A DNA stretch of 64,000 nt from Pseudonocardia hierapolitana (lineage in GTDB: Bacteria; Actinomycetota; Actinomycetes; Mycobacteriales; Pseudonocardiaceae): assembly GCF_007994075.1 (NCBI RefSeq), contig NZ_VIWU01000001.1, positions 8,742,001 to 8,806,000 on the forward strand, in the 5' to 3' direction. A program made the translations under genes and the position numbers. The notes under the pieces were generated by a model that was not told where the DNA came from, did not search any database, and worked only from the letters and a program-made list of their open reading frames with translations. Shown here piece after piece: positions 22,585-33,187 of this stretch (positions within the stretch are counted from its first letter, which is position 1; each line of letters starts with the position of its first letter).

Positions 22585-24687
22585 ATGACGATCATGCCGA
22601 AGGTCCACGCCGCAGCCGCCGTGCAGGCACTGCACCCCACGGACCCCCACCGCATCGGCCCGTACCAGGTGCTCGGTGTGCTCGGCGCGGGCGGCATGGG
22701 CCAGGTCTACCTCGCAGCCGGGCCCTCCGGGCTCGTCGCGGTGAAGGTGGTGCACCCCGCGCTCGCCCCCGACCGGCAGTTCCGCACGCGGTTCGCGCGG
22801 GAGGTCGAGGCCGGGCGCCGGGTGCGCAGCCCCTGGACCGCGGCGGTCGTGGACGCCGACCCGGACGCGAGCACACCGTGGCTCGCCACCGAGTACGTCC
22901 CGGGCGTGCCGCTGAGCCAGGCGATCGCCACCACGGGACCGCTTCCGCCGCCGACCGTGGCCGCGCTCGCCGCGCACCTGGCTCGCGCGCTCGCCGCGAT
23001 CCACGAGGCGGATCTCGTGCACCGCGACGTCAAGCCCGGGAACGTCCTGCTCGCCGCCGACCGGCCGAAGATGATCGACTTCGGCATCTCGAGCGCCCTC
23101 GACGGCACGCGCATGACCAGCACCGGCATGGCGGTGGGCACCCCGGCGTTCATGTCCCCGGAGCAGGCCGACGGCGCCGAGCTCACCACCGCATCGGACC
23201 TGTTCTCGCTGGGTTCGGTGCTCGTCTGGGCCGCGACCGGGACGGGACCGTTCGGCGAGGGCAGCCCGGTCACCCTGCTGCGCCGGATCCTCACCGCGGA
23301 GCCGGCGCTTGGGGCACTCACGGGTCCCGTCCGCGACCTGGTGGCCGAGTGCCTGCACCGGGACCCGGCCGCCAGGCCGACCGCCGCGCAGCTCGCCGAG
23401 CGCCTCCCGCCCGCGCCGGTCGGGACCGGCTGGCTCCCGTCCGGCGTCGCCGCGCTCGTGACCGCCCCGGCCACGAACCCCGGGCCGATGACTCCCCCGC
23501 CGCCACCCGCACGCGGGGTGTCGCGGCGCGGCCTGCTCGCCGGGCTGGGCGCGGTGCTGGGAACAGCGGCGCTCGGTGGCGTCGGGGCGACGGCGGCCGG
23601 GCTGTTCCGCACCGGCCCCGGCCCGGCCACCGGCGCCCCGGCCGGCCCGACCCGGACGGCGACGCCGCGGTGGACCTACCCCACCGGCGGGCCGCTGACC
23701 TGCATGGTCGCAGGCGACGGTGTCGTCCACGCCGCGGGGGCTGACGCCGTGGCCCACGCGATCGACGTCCGCACCGGCCAGGCCCGGTGGACGTACTCGC
23801 TGCGCGGAGGCGGCAGCAGCCACCCGCCTGCGGTCGTCGACGGCGCCGTCTACATCGACGACGACCGGATGACCGTGTACGCGCTCGACGCCACCGGGGC
23901 GCTGCGCTGGGAGGAGCGGGGGCGCCTGATCGCCGCGGGTGCCGGGACCGTGCTCGCCGCCACCACCGAGGACGCCCGCAACCACGTCACCGGATACGAC
24001 GCGGCCACCGGCCGGGTGCGGTGGAAGTCCGTCGTCGACGGCGCCCCCTGGGAGGGGTTCGCCCTCGACACCCCCGGCGCCGCCGCGGACGGGCGCGCGC
24101 ACGTCGGCCTGAAGCACGCCCTGCGCACGCTCGATGCCGTCACCGGCACCACGCTCTGGGAGCAGCCGCTTCCCGACCTGGACACCGTGACGGTCGCGGG
24201 CCCGATCGTGTACGGCACGGGTGGATCCCCGACCGCGCACTCCACCCTCGTCGCGTTCGACGCGGCAACCGGGCGGGAGCTGTGGCGCCGCACCGTCGAG
24301 GACCGGTACGGGCGGATCGCGGTCCACGACGACACCGTGTACGTCGACGGGGGCAACGGCGTCGGCCTCTCGGCCCTCGACGCGCAGACCGGGGAACCGC
24401 GGTGGGAGCTGGGCCGCGGCACGTCCTACAGCAGGGCGATGTACGGCACCGCACCCGTGGTCGCCGGCGACACCTGCTACATCGGCGGCATCCGCGTCGG
24501 CAGGCTCGACCCGACGCCCGCATTCACCCTCTTCGCCCACGCCACCGACACCGGGGAGGAACGCTTCACGATCGACCTCGCCCTCGACACGGGCTACACC
24601 GCGTCCATCGCGCTCGTCGGGGACACCCTCGTGCTCGGCTCCGAGCGGTTCGACGCCACATCGGGCGCGATCGTGGGCATCGCGTGA
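22585..24687 (+). CDS. Membrane Ser/Thr protein kinase with a PQQ-type beta-propeller
   Basis: A 700-residue paralogue of the preceding kinase. ATG 22585 has GAGGAG upstream; ATG 22594 is also possible. The kinase domain has VLGAGGMGQVYLA, VAVKVVHP, HRDVKPGNVLL and a normal DFG (KMIDFGISSALD), then GTPAFMSPEQADG. One membrane helix (about 315-340, GLLAGLGAVLGTAALGGVG) separates it from a beta-propeller built of AxDxxTGxxxW repeats. The pair likely arose by tandem duplication and may form heterodimers. It ends 13 bp from the convergent DUF2461 gene. Confidence 0.93.
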   Translation: MTIMPKVHAAAAVQALHPTDPHRIGPYQVLGVLGAGGMGQVYLAAGPSGLVAVKVVHPALAPDRQFRTRFAREVEAGRRVRSPWTAAVVDADPDASTPWLATEYVPGVPLSQAIATTGPLPPPTVAALAAHLARALAAIHEADLVHRDVKPGNVLLAADRPKMIDFGISSALDGTRMTSTGMAVGTPAFMSPEQADGAELTTASDLFSLGSVLVWAATGTGPFGEGSPVTLLRRILTAEPALGALTGPVRDLVAECLHRDPAARPTAAQLAERLPPAPVGTGWLPSGVAALVTAPATNPGPMTPPPPPARGVSRRGLLAGLGAVLGTAALGGVGATAAGLFRTGPGPATGAPAGPTRTATPRWTYPTGGPLTCMVAGDGVVHAAGADAVAHAIDVRTGQARWTYSLRGGGSSHPPAVVDGAVYIDDDRMTVYALDATGALRWEERGRLIAAGAGTVLAATTEDARNHVTGYDAATGRVRWKSVVDGAPWEGFALDTPGAAADGRAHVGLKHALRTLDAVTGTTLWEQPLPDLDTVTVAGPIVYGTGGSPTAHSTLVAFDAATGRELWRRTVEDRYGRIAVHDDTVYVDGGNGVGLSALDAQTGEPRWELGRGTSYSRAMYGTAPVVAGDTCYIGGIRVGRLDPTPAFTLFAHATDTGEERFTIDLALDTGYTASIALVGDTLVLGSERFDATSGAIVGIA

Positions 24688-24700
24688 GGGCGGACGATCC

Positions 24701-25330
24701 CTACCGCCGCGGCTGCTCGCTCGGCCCCACGTGGTCGGCGAGCCATTCCGTGAGCGGCTGCAGCTCCCGCCATGCCCCGGCCACCCGGTCCAGGGTGCCC
24801 GGCTCGTGCAGCACGTCGTCGGGCTCCCAGGCGCGCCATGCGTACAGGCCCTTGTGCCGCAGCAGGTCGATGCGCGGGTGGTCCGGGTCGAAGCCCTTGG
24901 GCCGGGTCTTCAGGGTCTCCCCCGCCAACGTCAGCGCCTGCAGCGCCGCGATCCGCTTCTCCAGGTCACCGCCGCGCCGGTCGTCTGCCACGGCCGTGCG
25001 GTAACGGGCGACCTGATCGGGCGCCATCCGGTAGTAGCCACCCGCGACCAGCAGACCGTCGGAACCGACCTGCACGTAGAACGGCCCGACGGTGGCGCCG
25101 CAGTGGGTCTTGTACGGCGTCTTGTCGTGCGAGAACCGGACGTCGCGGTACGGCCGGAAGATCTTGCCCGGCCCGAACTCCGGCTCCAGCTCGGCGAGCA
25201 GCGCCTGCATCGGCGCGCGGACGTCCGCCTCGTACACCGCCCGCTGGTCGGTCCAGTACGCCTTCGAGTTGTCGGCGACGAGACCGTCGTAGAACTCGAC
25301 CACGCCCTCACCGAAACCCGTGAACGTCAT
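24701..25330 (-). CDS. DUF2461 (TIGR02453) family protein
   Basis: A 209-residue protein starting at ATG 25330, overlapping the lgt stop by 4 bp. Family marks are [33 protein letters not shown] near the N-terminus, then [25 protein letters not shown] and [20 protein letters not shown]. The biochemical function is unknown. Coupling to lgt indicates co-expression with the lipoprotein-maturation gene, but no functional link is known. Confidence 0.9.
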   Translation of the reverse strand: MTFTGFGEGVVEFYDGLVADNSKAYWTDQRAVYEADVRAPMQALLAELEPEFGPGKIFRPYRDVRFSHDKTPYKTHCGATVGPFYVQVGSDGLLVAGGYYRMAPDQVARYRTAVADDRRGGDLEKRIAALQALTLAGETLKTRPKGFDPDHPRIDLLRHKGLYAWRAWEPDDVLHEPGTLDRVAGAWRELQPLTEWLADHVGPSEQPRR

Positions 25331-26367
25331 GACGTGCGGTCACCCGCCTCGGCAGGGTCCTTCTCCTGCGCGGTGTCCTTCTCGGTGTCCTTCTCCGCGT
25401 CCATCTCCGCGTCCTTCTCCGGCGCCTTCGCGACGCCCTCCTCCGCAGGCGGCTCGGACTCCTCCGCGCTTCCGACCGGCGCGGGCTCGACGGCCGCCGC
25501 CGGGCCCTCGAGCACCTCGCGGGGCTTGCGAACGAGCGCGATGTAGAGCACCGCGGCAGTGAACACCACCACGGAGACCACGACGTTGATCCGGATGTCG
25601 CCGAACACACGGGTGGCGTGGTCGGTGCGCATCTGCTCGATCCAGAACCGCCCCGCGGTGTAACCCGCGACGTACACCGCGAAAGCGCGCCCGTGGCCCA
25701 GGCGGAACCGGCGGTCGGCCCACACCACGAGCACGGCGACGAGCACGTTCCACAGCAGCTCGTACAGGAACGTGGGGTGCACCACCTGGACGGGCGTGTG
25801 GTCCAGCGCGACGCCGCCCAGGGCGTCGGGGAACCCGGTGGCCGGGTCGACCCGGTCGTAGATCTCGAGCCCCCACGGCAATGTGGTGGGCGCGCCGTAG
25901 AGCTCCTGGTTGAACCAGTTGCCCAGCCGCCCGATCGCCTGCGCCACCACGATGCCCGGCGCCACCGCGTCGGCGAAGAAGCCCAACGGCACACCGTGTC
26001 GCCTGCACCCGATCCAGGCACCGACGCCGCCGAGCGCGACCGCGCCCCAGATCCCCAGGCCGCCCTCCCAGATCCGGAGGGCGCCCAAGGGGTCACCGCC
26101 CGGGCCGAAGTAGGTCTGCCAGTCGGTCAGCACGTGGTAGAGCCGGCCGCCGACCAGCCCGAACGGCACCGCGAACACCGCGATGTCGGTGACGGTGCCC
26201 TGCTGCCCCCCGCGCGCCACGAAGCGTCGCTCGCCCCACAGGACCGCGACGATGATGCCGGCGATGATGCAGAGCGCGTACGCCCGGATCGGGATGGGAC
26301 CGAGCATCCAGACGCCGCGGTCCGGACTCGGGATATTCGCCAGCACTGTGACGACGGCAGGGCTCAC
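25327..26367 (-). CDS. lgt: Prolipoprotein diacylglyceryl transferase
   Basis: A 346-residue inner-membrane enzyme that moves diacylglycerol from phosphatidylglycerol to the lipobox Cys of prolipoproteins. The family signature [13 protein letters not shown] is near residue 145, and other marks are [14 protein letters not shown] and [14 protein letters not shown]. About 65 C-terminal residues form a charged, Glu/Asp/Lys-rich tail with repeated EKD motifs, as in several actinobacterial Lgt proteins. Start is GTG 26367; TACCGT lies 6 nt upstream (26374-26379), indicating a leaderless transcript. Its place after trpA is the usual actinobacterial arrangement. Confidence 0.96.
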   Translation of the reverse strand: MSPAVVTVLANIPSPDRGVWMLGPIPIRAYALCIIAGIIVAVLWGERRFVARGGQQGTVTDIAVFAVPFGLVGGRLYHVLTDWQTYFGPGGDPLGALRIWEGGLGIWGAVALGGVGAWIGCRRHGVPLGFFADAVAPGIVVAQAIGRLGNWFNQELYGAPTTLPWGLEIYDRVDPATGFPDALGGVALDHTPVQVVHPTFLYELLWNVLVAVLVVWADRRFRLGHGRAFAVYVAGYTAGRFWIEQMRTDHATRVFGDIRINVVVSVVVFTAAVLYIALVRKPREVLEGPAAAVEPAPVGSAEESEPPAEEGVAKAPEKDAEMDAEKDTEKDTAQEKDPAEAGDRTS

Positions 26368-26373
26368 GTCGCC

Positions 26374-26379
26374 ACGGTA
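26374..26379 (-). promoter_or_regulatory. Leaderless-type -10 element of lgt (TACCGT, 6 nt before GTG)
   Basis: The hexamer fits TANNNT, and the spacing would put the transcription start on the first base of the start codon. No ribosome-binding sequence precedes the start. Confidence 0.5.
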
Positions 26380-26481
26380 GCGCCACGATCCCGCGGCGGC
26401 GGGAGCGGTCGGCCTCCGGCGGGAACGATCACCTTGTCGCGACGTGCAGCCCCTGCTCCGCCCACCGGCGGGCGGGGCCGC

Positions 26482-27279
26482 TCAGGCCGGCTGCGGGGCT
26501 GCCCGGCGCACGCCGCCCGCCAGCTCCTGCGCCAGCGCGCGCACGCCGTCGGCACCGGCGTTCTCGGCCGCCGTGACGAACGCGGAGCCGACGACCACGC
26601 CGTCGGCGAAGCCCACGACCTCGGCGGCCTGGTCGGCCGACCGGACGCCGAGCCCGACCGCGACCGGCAGCGAGGTGTGGGCGCGGCAGCGGGCCACGAG
26701 CGCAGGCGCGGTGCTCGCGACGGCGTCCCGAGCACCGGTGACGCCCATCGTGGACGTGGCGTACAGGAAACCGCGGGTGGCCGCCGCCGTGGACGCGATC
26801 CGCTCCTCCGTGGACGAGGGCGAGACCAGGAAGGTCCGGTCCAGGCCGTGCGCCTCGGAGGCGGCGAGCCACTCGTCGGCCTCGTCGGGGATCAGGTCGG
26901 GCGTGATCAGGCCGAGCCCGCCTGCCGCGGCGAGGTCACGGGCGAACGCGTCGACGCCGTAGCGCAGCACCGGGTTGTAGTAGGTCATCACGACCGCCCG
27001 GCCGCCCGCGGCGCTGACCCGCTCGACGACCGAGAACACGTCGCGCAGCCGGAAGCCGGCGCGCAGGGCGGTGTCGGCGGCCGCCTGGACCGTGGGCCCG
27101 TCCATCACCGGGTCCGAGTACGGGATGCCGACCTCGAGCAGGTCGCAGCCGCCCTCGGCCATCGCGGTGAGCCGTTCCACGGACCCGTCGACGGTCGGGT
27201 AGCCGGCAGGCAGGTAGCCGACCAGGGCACCCCGGCCCTCTGCCCGTGCCGCCTCGAAGATCTTCCGAACCTCGCTCAT
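26482..27279 (-). CDS. trpA: Tryptophan synthase alpha subunit
   Basis: A 265-residue TIM-barrel enzyme that cleaves indole-3-glycerol phosphate to indole and glyceraldehyde phosphate. Catalytic Glu lies in LLEVGIPYSDPVMDGPTVQ (about residue 50) together with the catalytic Asp of PYSDP. TFLVSPSSTEERI and FLYATSTMGVTGAR form the phosphate and loop regions, and VGLGVRSADQAAEV the second phosphate site. It follows trpB with a 73-bp gap that contains a repeated GCTCGCTGRCGCTCG-like motif but no gene. Confidence 0.97.
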   Translation of the reverse strand: MSEVRKIFEAARAEGRGALVGYLPAGYPTVDGSVERLTAMAEGGCDLLEVGIPYSDPVMDGPTVQAAADTALRAGFRLRDVFSVVERVSAAGGRAVVMTYYNPVLRYGVDAFARDLAAAGGLGLITPDLIPDEADEWLAASEAHGLDRTFLVSPSSTEERIASTAAATRGFLYATSTMGVTGARDAVASTAPALVARCRAHTSLPVAVGLGVRSADQAAEVVGFADGVVVGSAFVTAAENAGADGVRALAQELAGGVRRAAPQPA

Positions 27280-27352
27280 CGCTCGGCCTCGCTGGCGCTC
27301 GGCCGGCGCTTCGCGCAGGCGCTGTGTCCATGATTCGCTCGCTGACGCTCGC

Positions 27353-28660
27353 TCATCGGGGCGGCCCCTCCGTCAGGCTGGCTTCGGCGATCGCGGTGCC
27401 GCTCGCCTCCTCGGCGCTCTCCTCCTCGGAGATCATGCCGAACCACTTCGCCGCCGTGTCGACGTCCTTGTCCCCGCGCCCGGACAGGTTCACGAGGATC
27501 ACCGCCTCGGGCCCGAGCTCCTGGCCCAGCTTCAGCGCACCCGCCACGGCGTGGGCCGACTCGATGGCCGGGATGATCCCCTCGGTGCGCGAGAGCAGCG
27601 CGAACGCGTCCATCGCCTCGGCGTCGGTGATCGGGCGGTACTCGGCGCGGCCGATGTCCTTGAGCAGCGCGTGCTCCGGCCCGACCCCCGGGTAGTCGAG
27701 CCCTGCCGAGATCGAGTGCGACTCGGCCGTCTGCCCGTCCTCGTCCTGCAGCAGGTACGACAGCGCGCCGTGCAGCGCGCCGGGGGAGCCCGCGGTCAGG
27801 GTGGCACCGTGGCGCCCGGTCTCCACCCCGTCACCGCCCGGCTCGAGGCCGACCAACCGCACGCCGGGATCGTCGAGGAAGGCGTGGAAGATGCCGATCG
27901 CGTTGGAGCCGCCGCCGACGCAGGCGGCCACCACGTCCGGCAGCCGCCCGACGCGTTCGAGGACCTGCTCGCGCGCCTCGAGGCCGATGATCCGGTGCAG
28001 GTCGCGCACCATCGTCGGGAACGGGTGGGGCCCGGCGGCGGTGCCGAGCAGGTAGTGCGTGTCGTCGACGTTCGTGACCCAGTCGCGCAGGGCCTCGTTG
28101 ATCGCGTCCTTCAGCGTGCGCGAGCCGGTCTTCACCGGCACCACCTTCGCGCCGAGCAGCCGCATCCGGGCGACGTTGAGGGCCTGCCGTTCGGTGTCGA
28201 CCTCGCCCATGTAGACGACGCACTCCAGGCCGAGCAGCGCGCAGGCGGTGGCGGTGGCCACGCCGTGCTGGCCTGCGCCGGTCTCGGCGATCACCCGCTT
28301 CTTGCCCATCCGCTTGGTGAGCAGCGCCTGCCCGAGCACGTTGTTGATCTTGTGCGAGCCGGTGTGGTTGAGGTCCTCGCGCTTGAGCAGGATCCGCGCG
28401 CCGCCCGCGTGCGCACCCAGCTTCGGGGCGTCGCTCAACGGGGACGGCCGGCCGGTGTAGTCGCGGTGCAGGCGGTCGAGCTCGTCGAGGAAGTCCCGGT
28501 CGCCACGGGCCTTCTCGTACACGGTGGTGAGCTCGTCGAGCGCCGCGACCAGCGCCTCGGGGACGAACCGGCCCCCGTAGCGGCCGAAGTGGCCCCGCTC
28601 GTCAGGCTCGTGCTCCGACGGGTGCGCGACCCCGTCGCTCGCCTTGCTGTGCGTACTCAC
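27353..28660 (-). CDS. trpB: Tryptophan synthase beta subunit
   Basis: A 435-residue PLP enzyme that joins indole and serine to give tryptophan. The PLP lysine is in [16 protein letters not shown] (about residue 105), the phosphate-binding loop in [14 protein letters not shown] (about 253) and the serine-site region in [12 protein letters not shown] 28660 is chosen over the longer frame because it overlaps the trpC stop as GTGA and gives the usual N-terminus before [15 protein letters not shown]. It should form an alpha2-beta2 complex with TrpA. Confidence 0.97.
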   Translation of the reverse strand: MSTHSKASDGVAHPSEHEPDERGHFGRYGGRFVPEALVAALDELTTVYEKARGDRDFLDELDRLHRDYTGRPSPLSDAPKLGAHAGGARILLKREDLNHTGSHKINNVLGQALLTKRMGKKRVIAETGAGQHGVATATACALLGLECVVYMGEVDTERQALNVARMRLLGAKVVPVKTGSRTLKDAINEALRDWVTNVDDTHYLLGTAAGPHPFPTMVRDLHRIIGLEAREQVLERVGRLPDVVAACVGGGSNAIGIFHAFLDDPGVRLVGLEPGGDGVETGRHGATLTAGSPGALHGALSYLLQDEDGQTAESHSISAGLDYPGVGPEHALLKDIGRAEYRPITDAEAMDAFALLSRTEGIIPAIESAHAVAGALKLGQELGPEAVILVNLSGRGDKDVDTAAKWFGMISEEESAEEASGTAIAEASLTEGPPR

Positions 28661-29481
28661 CGCACCATTCTCGAACACGACGGGTGGAAGCCCGCAGCCA
28701 CCAGGCTGCGCACGGTCCCGCCCGGGTCTCCGCTGGTGACGAGGCCCTCCCCGACGAGCACCGCGTCGGCGCCCCATCCGGCGTAGGTGAGCAGGTCGCC
28801 AGGGCCGCGCACACCGGACTCGGCCACCCGCATCACGTCGGTCGGCAGGCCGGGAGCGATCCGCCCGAAGATCGTGCGATCGACCTCGAGGGTGTGCAGG
28901 TTGCGCGCGTTCACCCCGATGACCTTGGCGCCCGCTTCCAGCGCGCGGTCGGCCTCCTCCTCGGTGTGCACCTCGACGAGCGCGGTCATCCCGAGCGACT
29001 CCACGCGGTCGAGCAGGGCGTCGAGCGCGTTCTGCTCCAGCGCGGCGACGATCAGCAGCACCAGGTCGGCACCGTAGGCCCTGGCCTCGTGCACCTGGTA
29101 CGGGCTCACCACGAAGTCCTTGCGCAGCACCGGCACGTCGACCACGGTGCGCACCGCGGCGAGGTCGGCGAGCGACCCGCCGAAGCGGCGCCGCTCGGTG
29201 AGCACGCTGATCACCCGCGCGCCGTTCTCGGCGTACGACGCAGCCAGCTCCGCCGGGTCGGCGATCTCCGCCAGATCACCCTTCGACGGGCTCCGCCGCT
29301 TCACCTCGGCGATCACCCCGATACCCGGGGCGCGCAGTGCGGCCAACACGTCCCGCGGAGGCGGGGCCGCCGCCGCCCGCCGCTTGATCTCCGCGAAGTC
29401 GACCTCCGCCTCGCGCACCGCGAGATCGGCCCTGACACCGTCAACGATGGAATCGAGGACACTCGCTCCGCCGTTCGTCAT
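28657..29481 (-). CDS. trpC: Indole-3-glycerol phosphate synthase
   Basis: A 274-residue TIM-barrel enzyme closing the indole ring of CdRP. Marks are [16 protein letters not shown] with the catalytic Glu and Lys (about residue 55-70), [44 protein letters not shown] and [16 protein letters not shown] 29481 has GGAGAGGGGG upstream. No trpF is fused or adjacent, as expected if HisA/PriA supplies that activity. Overlaps trpB by 4 bp. Confidence 0.96.
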   Translation of the reverse strand: MTNGGASVLDSIVDGVRADLAVREAEVDFAEIKRRAAAAPPPRDVLAALRAPGIGVIAEVKRRSPSKGDLAEIADPAELAASYAENGARVISVLTERRRFGGSLADLAAVRTVVDVPVLRKDFVVSPYQVHEARAYGADLVLLIVAALEQNALDALLDRVESLGMTALVEVHTEEEADRALEAGAKVIGVNARNLHTLEVDRTIFGRIAPGLPTDVMRVAESGVRGPGDLLTYAGWGADAVLVGEGLVTSGDPGGTVRSLVAAGFHPSCSRMVR

Positions 29482-29524
29482 GGCAGCTGTCCCCCTCTCC
29501 GGATAGGGCCGGGCGCGAATCATG

Positions 29525-30052
29525 CTAGACAGGCGCGCTTCGCGGCCCGTCGCCAGGATCGTCCCCCGCGTCGCCGGGCGGTGCGTCGGCGGGGTCGATC
29601 GTCGGGTCGCGGCCCTCGTCGAGGTCCTGCCACGCGGCCCGGTCCGGGTCGCGCTCCACCCGTCGCTCCCCCGGCGCCGCATAACGCGCGCCGAACCGCG
29701 GGAGGCGCGGCTCCCACGCCAGCGCGACCACACCCGCCGCGAGCAGCACGACCGCGCCTGGTAACGCGAGCACCGGACCGGCAACCGCGGCGAGCACTGC
29801 CTGCACCAGCCCGGCCGCCGCCAGCAGCCCGCCGACCACCCTGCGCAGCACGCCCGCCGTCGCCACCACCCCGGCCACCCCTGCCAGGGCGAGCAACGCG
29901 AGCCCGGACAGCGCCGGCTCACCCGCCGCGGCCGACGCACCCCACAGGAGCCCCGCAGCCACCACCAGCGCCACACACACGGCGACCAGCACGCGCGGGT
30001 TCCGAGCCGTGCCACCGCCGGTGCGCAGGCCCCTTCGATCGCGGGAGTCCAT
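29525..30052 (-). CDS. Tryptophan-operon-associated membrane protein (TIGR02234/Trp_oprn_chp)
   Basis: A protein of about 175 residues with four hydrophobic helices ([20 protein letters not shown] first) and a hydrophilic, Asp/Pro-rich C-terminus. A small membrane protein in exactly this position, before trpC, is conserved in actinobacteria and belongs to the Trp_oprn_chp family; its role is unknown. ATG 30052 gives a natural N-terminus ([11 protein letters not shown]). GTG 30115, 63 bp further upstream, has GGAG 7 nt before it and is a real alternative. It ends 43 bp from trpC. Confidence 0.85.
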   Translation of the reverse strand: MDSRDRRGLRTGGGTARNPRVLVAVCVALVVAAGLLWGASAAAGEPALSGLALLALAGVAGVVATAGVLRRVVGGLLAAAGLVQAVLAAVAGPVLALPGAVVLLAAGVVALAWEPRLPRFGARYAAPGERRVERDPDRAAWQDLDEGRDPTIDPADAPPGDAGDDPGDGPRSAPV

Positions 30053-30188
30053 CACCGTCGACCGTAGTGGTGCGGAGCCCGTGGCAGCCTCGGCCGTCGG
30101 TACCGGCAGCGCCACCGGTCGGCTCCGGCGCGCAGTCCGGTAGGACTACGGATTGCCCGTGGTCGCATCGCCCCGCGAAGCTGATCAC

Positions 30189-31445
30189 GTGCAGATCGCT
30201 CCCCGCACGATCGCGGTCATCGTCACCGCTGTTCTCGCCGCCGGGCTGCTCGGGTTGGCGATGTGGCCGAGGTCCGGCTGCTCCGCAGGCCCGACCGATC
30301 GAGCGTTGCCCGCCTCGGCCGATCTCACCGCTGGGACCACGCCCGCGGGGCATCTGCGCACGGTCGGCACCCAGGTGGCGGCGCGCTGGAGCCTGTTGGG
30401 GGACCACCCGGAGCAGCGCGGCGGGGAGTGGGAACCGTGGTTCACGGCCGCTGCTGTCGCGGGCGACCTGGTGGTCATCGGGCATCGGCCCGATCCGACC
30501 GGCTGGTTCGGATCCGACTCGACCGTGCTCGCCGCCTACGACGCCCGCACGGGCGCGACGCGTTGGCAGATCGACGGACCGGCGATCAACGACACGCCGT
30601 TCCTGCTGCCCGGGGCGCCGGGACAGCTGTTGATGTTCGACAAGGACGACGGAGACGTGACCGCGGTCGACGCGACCACCGGCACCGTCGCGTGGTGTAC
30701 CGACACCGCTGACGAGGAGTGGGGCGCCGAGATCGTGACCGCTGACGCCGAGCGCATCGTCCTCGGTTCACACGGCGGCGGCTCGCGACTGCGCGCACTC
30801 GACCCCGCTACCGGGAACGAGCTGTGGGAAGTCGCGTTCGAGGCGGGCAGCGCCGCGCCGGTGCTCGCCGGAGACGTCGTGCTGGTCGATGCCGTGCCCG
30901 AGGACCGCACCGGCAACGAGCTGCGGGCCTACGACGTCGCGACCGGCACGATGCGCTGGGCGGCCCGGGCACACCTGCCGCCCGACCTCGCGGGCGGCAC
31001 GGCCGCAGCGGTCGTGGCCACCACCTCGGGCGACGGCCGCCTCGTCACCGCGCTCGACCCGCACACCGGCGAGCCGATGTGGATCGCCGCCGTCGGAACG
31101 GACGGCAGCTCCACCCCGCGCTTCCGGGTCCTGCACGTCCTCGACGAGGGTGTGCTCGTCGCCGTCGACAGCGAACTCGTGCTCCTCGATGCCGCAACCG
31201 GCGCCACGCGCTGGGCGGCGCCGGGGCTGATCGACGGCATGTACGCCTCCGGGTTGCTCGTCCTGCACGGCCCGACGCGGCTGCTCGTCAGTGGCTCGGA
31301 CCAACTCGCCGCCGTGGACGTCGCGACCGGCGCCGTGACCGCGACCCGCACCGAGGGCGAGTACGTGATCACCGCCGCCCGGACCGGCGATGTCGTCGTC
31401 ACCCTGCAGGGTCCGCGGGTCACCATCCTCACCCCCGGGCCGTGA
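30189..31445 (+). CDS. Membrane-anchored PQQ-like beta-propeller protein
   Basis: About 418 residues. One N-terminal helix (TIAVIVTAVLAAGLLGLAMW) is followed by a beta-propeller with AxDxxTGxxxW blade motifs (AAYDARTGATRWQI, TAVDATTGTVAWC, RALDPATGNELWEV and others). GTG 30189 puts the helix near the N-terminus; TTG 30153 and GTG 30159 are alternatives. It resembles the extracellular parts of the two kinases at 20423-24687 but has no kinase domain, so it could be a free extracellular sensor or a quinoprotein-like enzyme. It is inserted, on the opposite strand, between trpE and the rest of the trp genes. Confidence 0.83.
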   Translation: MQIAPRTIAVIVTAVLAAGLLGLAMWPRSGCSAGPTDRALPASADLTAGTTPAGHLRTVGTQVAARWSLLGDHPEQRGGEWEPWFTAAAVAGDLVVIGHRPDPTGWFGSDSTVLAAYDARTGATRWQIDGPAINDTPFLLPGAPGQLLMFDKDDGDVTAVDATTGTVAWCTDTADEEWGAEIVTADAERIVLGSHGGGSRLRALDPATGNELWEVAFEAGSAAPVLAGDVVLVDAVPEDRTGNELRAYDVATGTMRWAARAHLPPDLAGGTAAAVVATTSGDGRLVTALDPHTGEPMWIAAVGTDGSSTPRFRVLHVLDEGVLVAVDSELVLLDAATGATRWAAPGLIDGMYASGLLVLHGPTRLLVSGSDQLAAVDVATGAVTATRTEGEYVITAARTGDVVVTLQGPRVTILTPGP

Positions 31446-31468
31446 CACACCTCGCCGGCTGCGACCAC

Positions 31469-33121
31469 CTACCGCGGAGTCGTCGAGGCAGCTGAACGGC
31501 GGAGCTGCGGGGACGGCGGAGCGAGTGAGGCGGCCCCATCCCCCGTAGCTCGCGCCCCGCCGGTGCGCGCCTCCGGCGGGCCGCTCGGCGGCGGGCCGAG
31601 CGTCGCTGCCGTCGCCACCGCCGACAGCACCGCCCGCGCCTTGTTCAGGCACTCCGCGTCCTCGGCTGCCGGGTCGGAGTCCGCGACGATCCCCCCGCCC
31701 GCCTGCACGTACGCCACGCCGTCGCGGATCAGCGCGGTGCGGATCGCGATCGCCGTGTCGGCATCTCCGGCGAAGTCGAGGTAACCCACGATCCCGCCGT
31801 AGAGCCCTCGCCGCGTCGGCTCCAGCTCCTCGATGATCTCCATGGCCCGCGGCTTCGGCGCGCCGGAGAGCGTGCCCGCGGGGAAGCAGGCCGTGACCGC
31901 GTCGAACGCGTTGCAGTCGTCGCGCAGCCGTCCCGTGACCGTCGACACCAGGTGCATGACGTGGCTGTAGCGCTCCACGGAGAAGAAGCTGTGCACCTTG
32001 ACCGTGCCGGGCTCGCAGACCCGGCCGAGGTCGTTGCGCCCGAGGTCGACGAGCATCACGTGCTCGGCGCGCTCCTTCTCGTCGCTGCGCAGCTCCTTCT
32101 CCAGGAGGACGTCCTCCTCCTCGGTGTCCCCGCGCCAGCGGGTGCCGGCGATCGGGTGCGTCGTCGCCGTGCCGTCCCGCACCGTGACCAGCGCCTCAGG
32201 GCTGGATCCGACGATGTCGAACCGCTCACCGGCGGCCGATTCCAGGCGCAGCAGGTACATGTACGGGCTGGGGTTGGTGGCCCGCAGCACGCGGTAGACG
32301 TCGAGCGGGTCGGCGCGGCAGTCCGACTCGAACCGCTGCGACACCACCACCTGGAAGGCCTCGCCCGCGCGGATCTGCTCCTTGGCCGCCTCCACCGCGG
32401 CGTGGTGCTCCGGGGCCGTGCGGCGGCGGGTGAAGCGCGGCTCGGCCGGCCGGAACACCGCCACCGTGGACGGCGCGGGCGCGGCGAGGTCGGCGGTCAT
32501 CCGGTCCAACCGGGCGACGGCGTCGTCGTAGGCCTCGTCCACGCGCTCGTCTGTGGCGTCCCAGTTGATCGCGTTGGCGATCAGGGTGACCGCGCCCTCG
32601 TGGTGGTCGACCGCGGCGAGGTCGGTGGCCAGCAGCATCACCAGCTCGGGGATGCGCAGGTCGTCGACGGCCAGCTCGGGCAGCCGCTCCAGCCGCCGCA
32701 CCACGTCGTAGCCGAGGTAGCCGACCATCCCACCGGTGAGCGGCGGCAACCCGGGCAGCCGCTCGCTGCTCAGCTCCTCGACCACCGTGCGCAGGGCGGC
32801 GACGGGGTCGCCCGAGGTGGGCAGGCCGACCGGCACCTCGCCGGTCCACACCAGCTCGCCGTCCACGGCCGTGAGGGTGGCGCGGCTGCGGGCGCCGACG
32901 AACGACCATCGCGACCACGACCGCCCGTTCTCCGCCGACTCGAACAGGAACGTGCCGGGCCGGTCACCGGCCAGCTTGCGGTAGACCCCGACGGGGGTCT
33001 CGTCGTCGGCGAGCAGCCGCCTGGTCACCGGGATCACCCGGTGCTCGACGGCCAGCGCTCGGAACTCCTCGCGGCTGGGGGTGACCGCTCCGAGGGCGCC
33101 GGGCGGCGCGGATACGGTCAT
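31469..33121 (-). CDS. trpE: Anthranilate synthase component I
   Basis: A 550-residue chorismate-using enzyme. The N-terminal part carries [17 protein letters not shown] and [17 protein letters not shown] around the tryptophan-inhibition site. The catalytic core has [36 protein letters not shown] and [14 protein letters not shown], ending with [16 protein letters not shown] [20 protein letters not shown] and [13 protein letters not shown]. About 40 low-complexity residues extend past the usual C-terminus. No trpG is nearby. A GATAAT hexamer 6 nt before ATG 33121 suggests a leaderless mRNA. The trp unit is split from trpCBA by a plus-strand gene. Confidence 0.96.
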   Translation of the reverse strand: MTVSAPPGALGAVTPSREEFRALAVEHRVIPVTRRLLADDETPVGVYRKLAGDRPGTFLFESAENGRSWSRWSFVGARSRATLTAVDGELVWTGEVPVGLPTSGDPVAALRTVVEELSSERLPGLPPLTGGMVGYLGYDVVRRLERLPELAVDDLRIPELVMLLATDLAAVDHHEGAVTLIANAINWDATDERVDEAYDDAVARLDRMTADLAAPAPSTVAVFRPAEPRFTRRRTAPEHHAAVEAAKEQIRAGEAFQVVVSQRFESDCRADPLDVYRVLRATNPSPYMYLLRLESAAGERFDIVGSSPEALVTVRDGTATTHPIAGTRWRGDTEEEDVLLEKELRSDEKERAEHVMLVDLGRNDLGRVCEPGTVKVHSFFSVERYSHVMHLVSTVTGRLRDDCNAFDAVTACFPAGTLSGAPKPRAMEIIEELEPTRRGLYGGIVGYLDFAGDADTAIAIRTALIRDGVAYVQAGGGIVADSDPAAEDAECLNKARAVLSAVATAATLGPPPSGPPEARTGGARATGDGAASLAPPSPQLRRSAASTTPR

Positions 33122-33127
33122 GCGCTC

Positions 33128-33133
33128 ATTATC
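33128..33133 (-). promoter_or_regulatory. Leaderless-type -10 element of trpE (GATAAT, 6 nt before ATG)
   Basis: It differs from the TATAAT consensus by one base. The spacing places the transcription start on the start codon, which would leave no room for a leader-peptide attenuator. Confidence 0.5.
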
Positions 33134-33187
33134 GCGGCGCGCTCTCGACGCACCTGCAGAAGGCTCTCAGTTCGGGGGCGAGAAGAT

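Noticed and set aside
33122..33187. Tryptophan attenuator leader upstream of trpE
   Set aside because: No Trp-rich leader peptide or alternative hairpins were seen, and a -10-like hexamer 6 nt before ATG leaves no leader.
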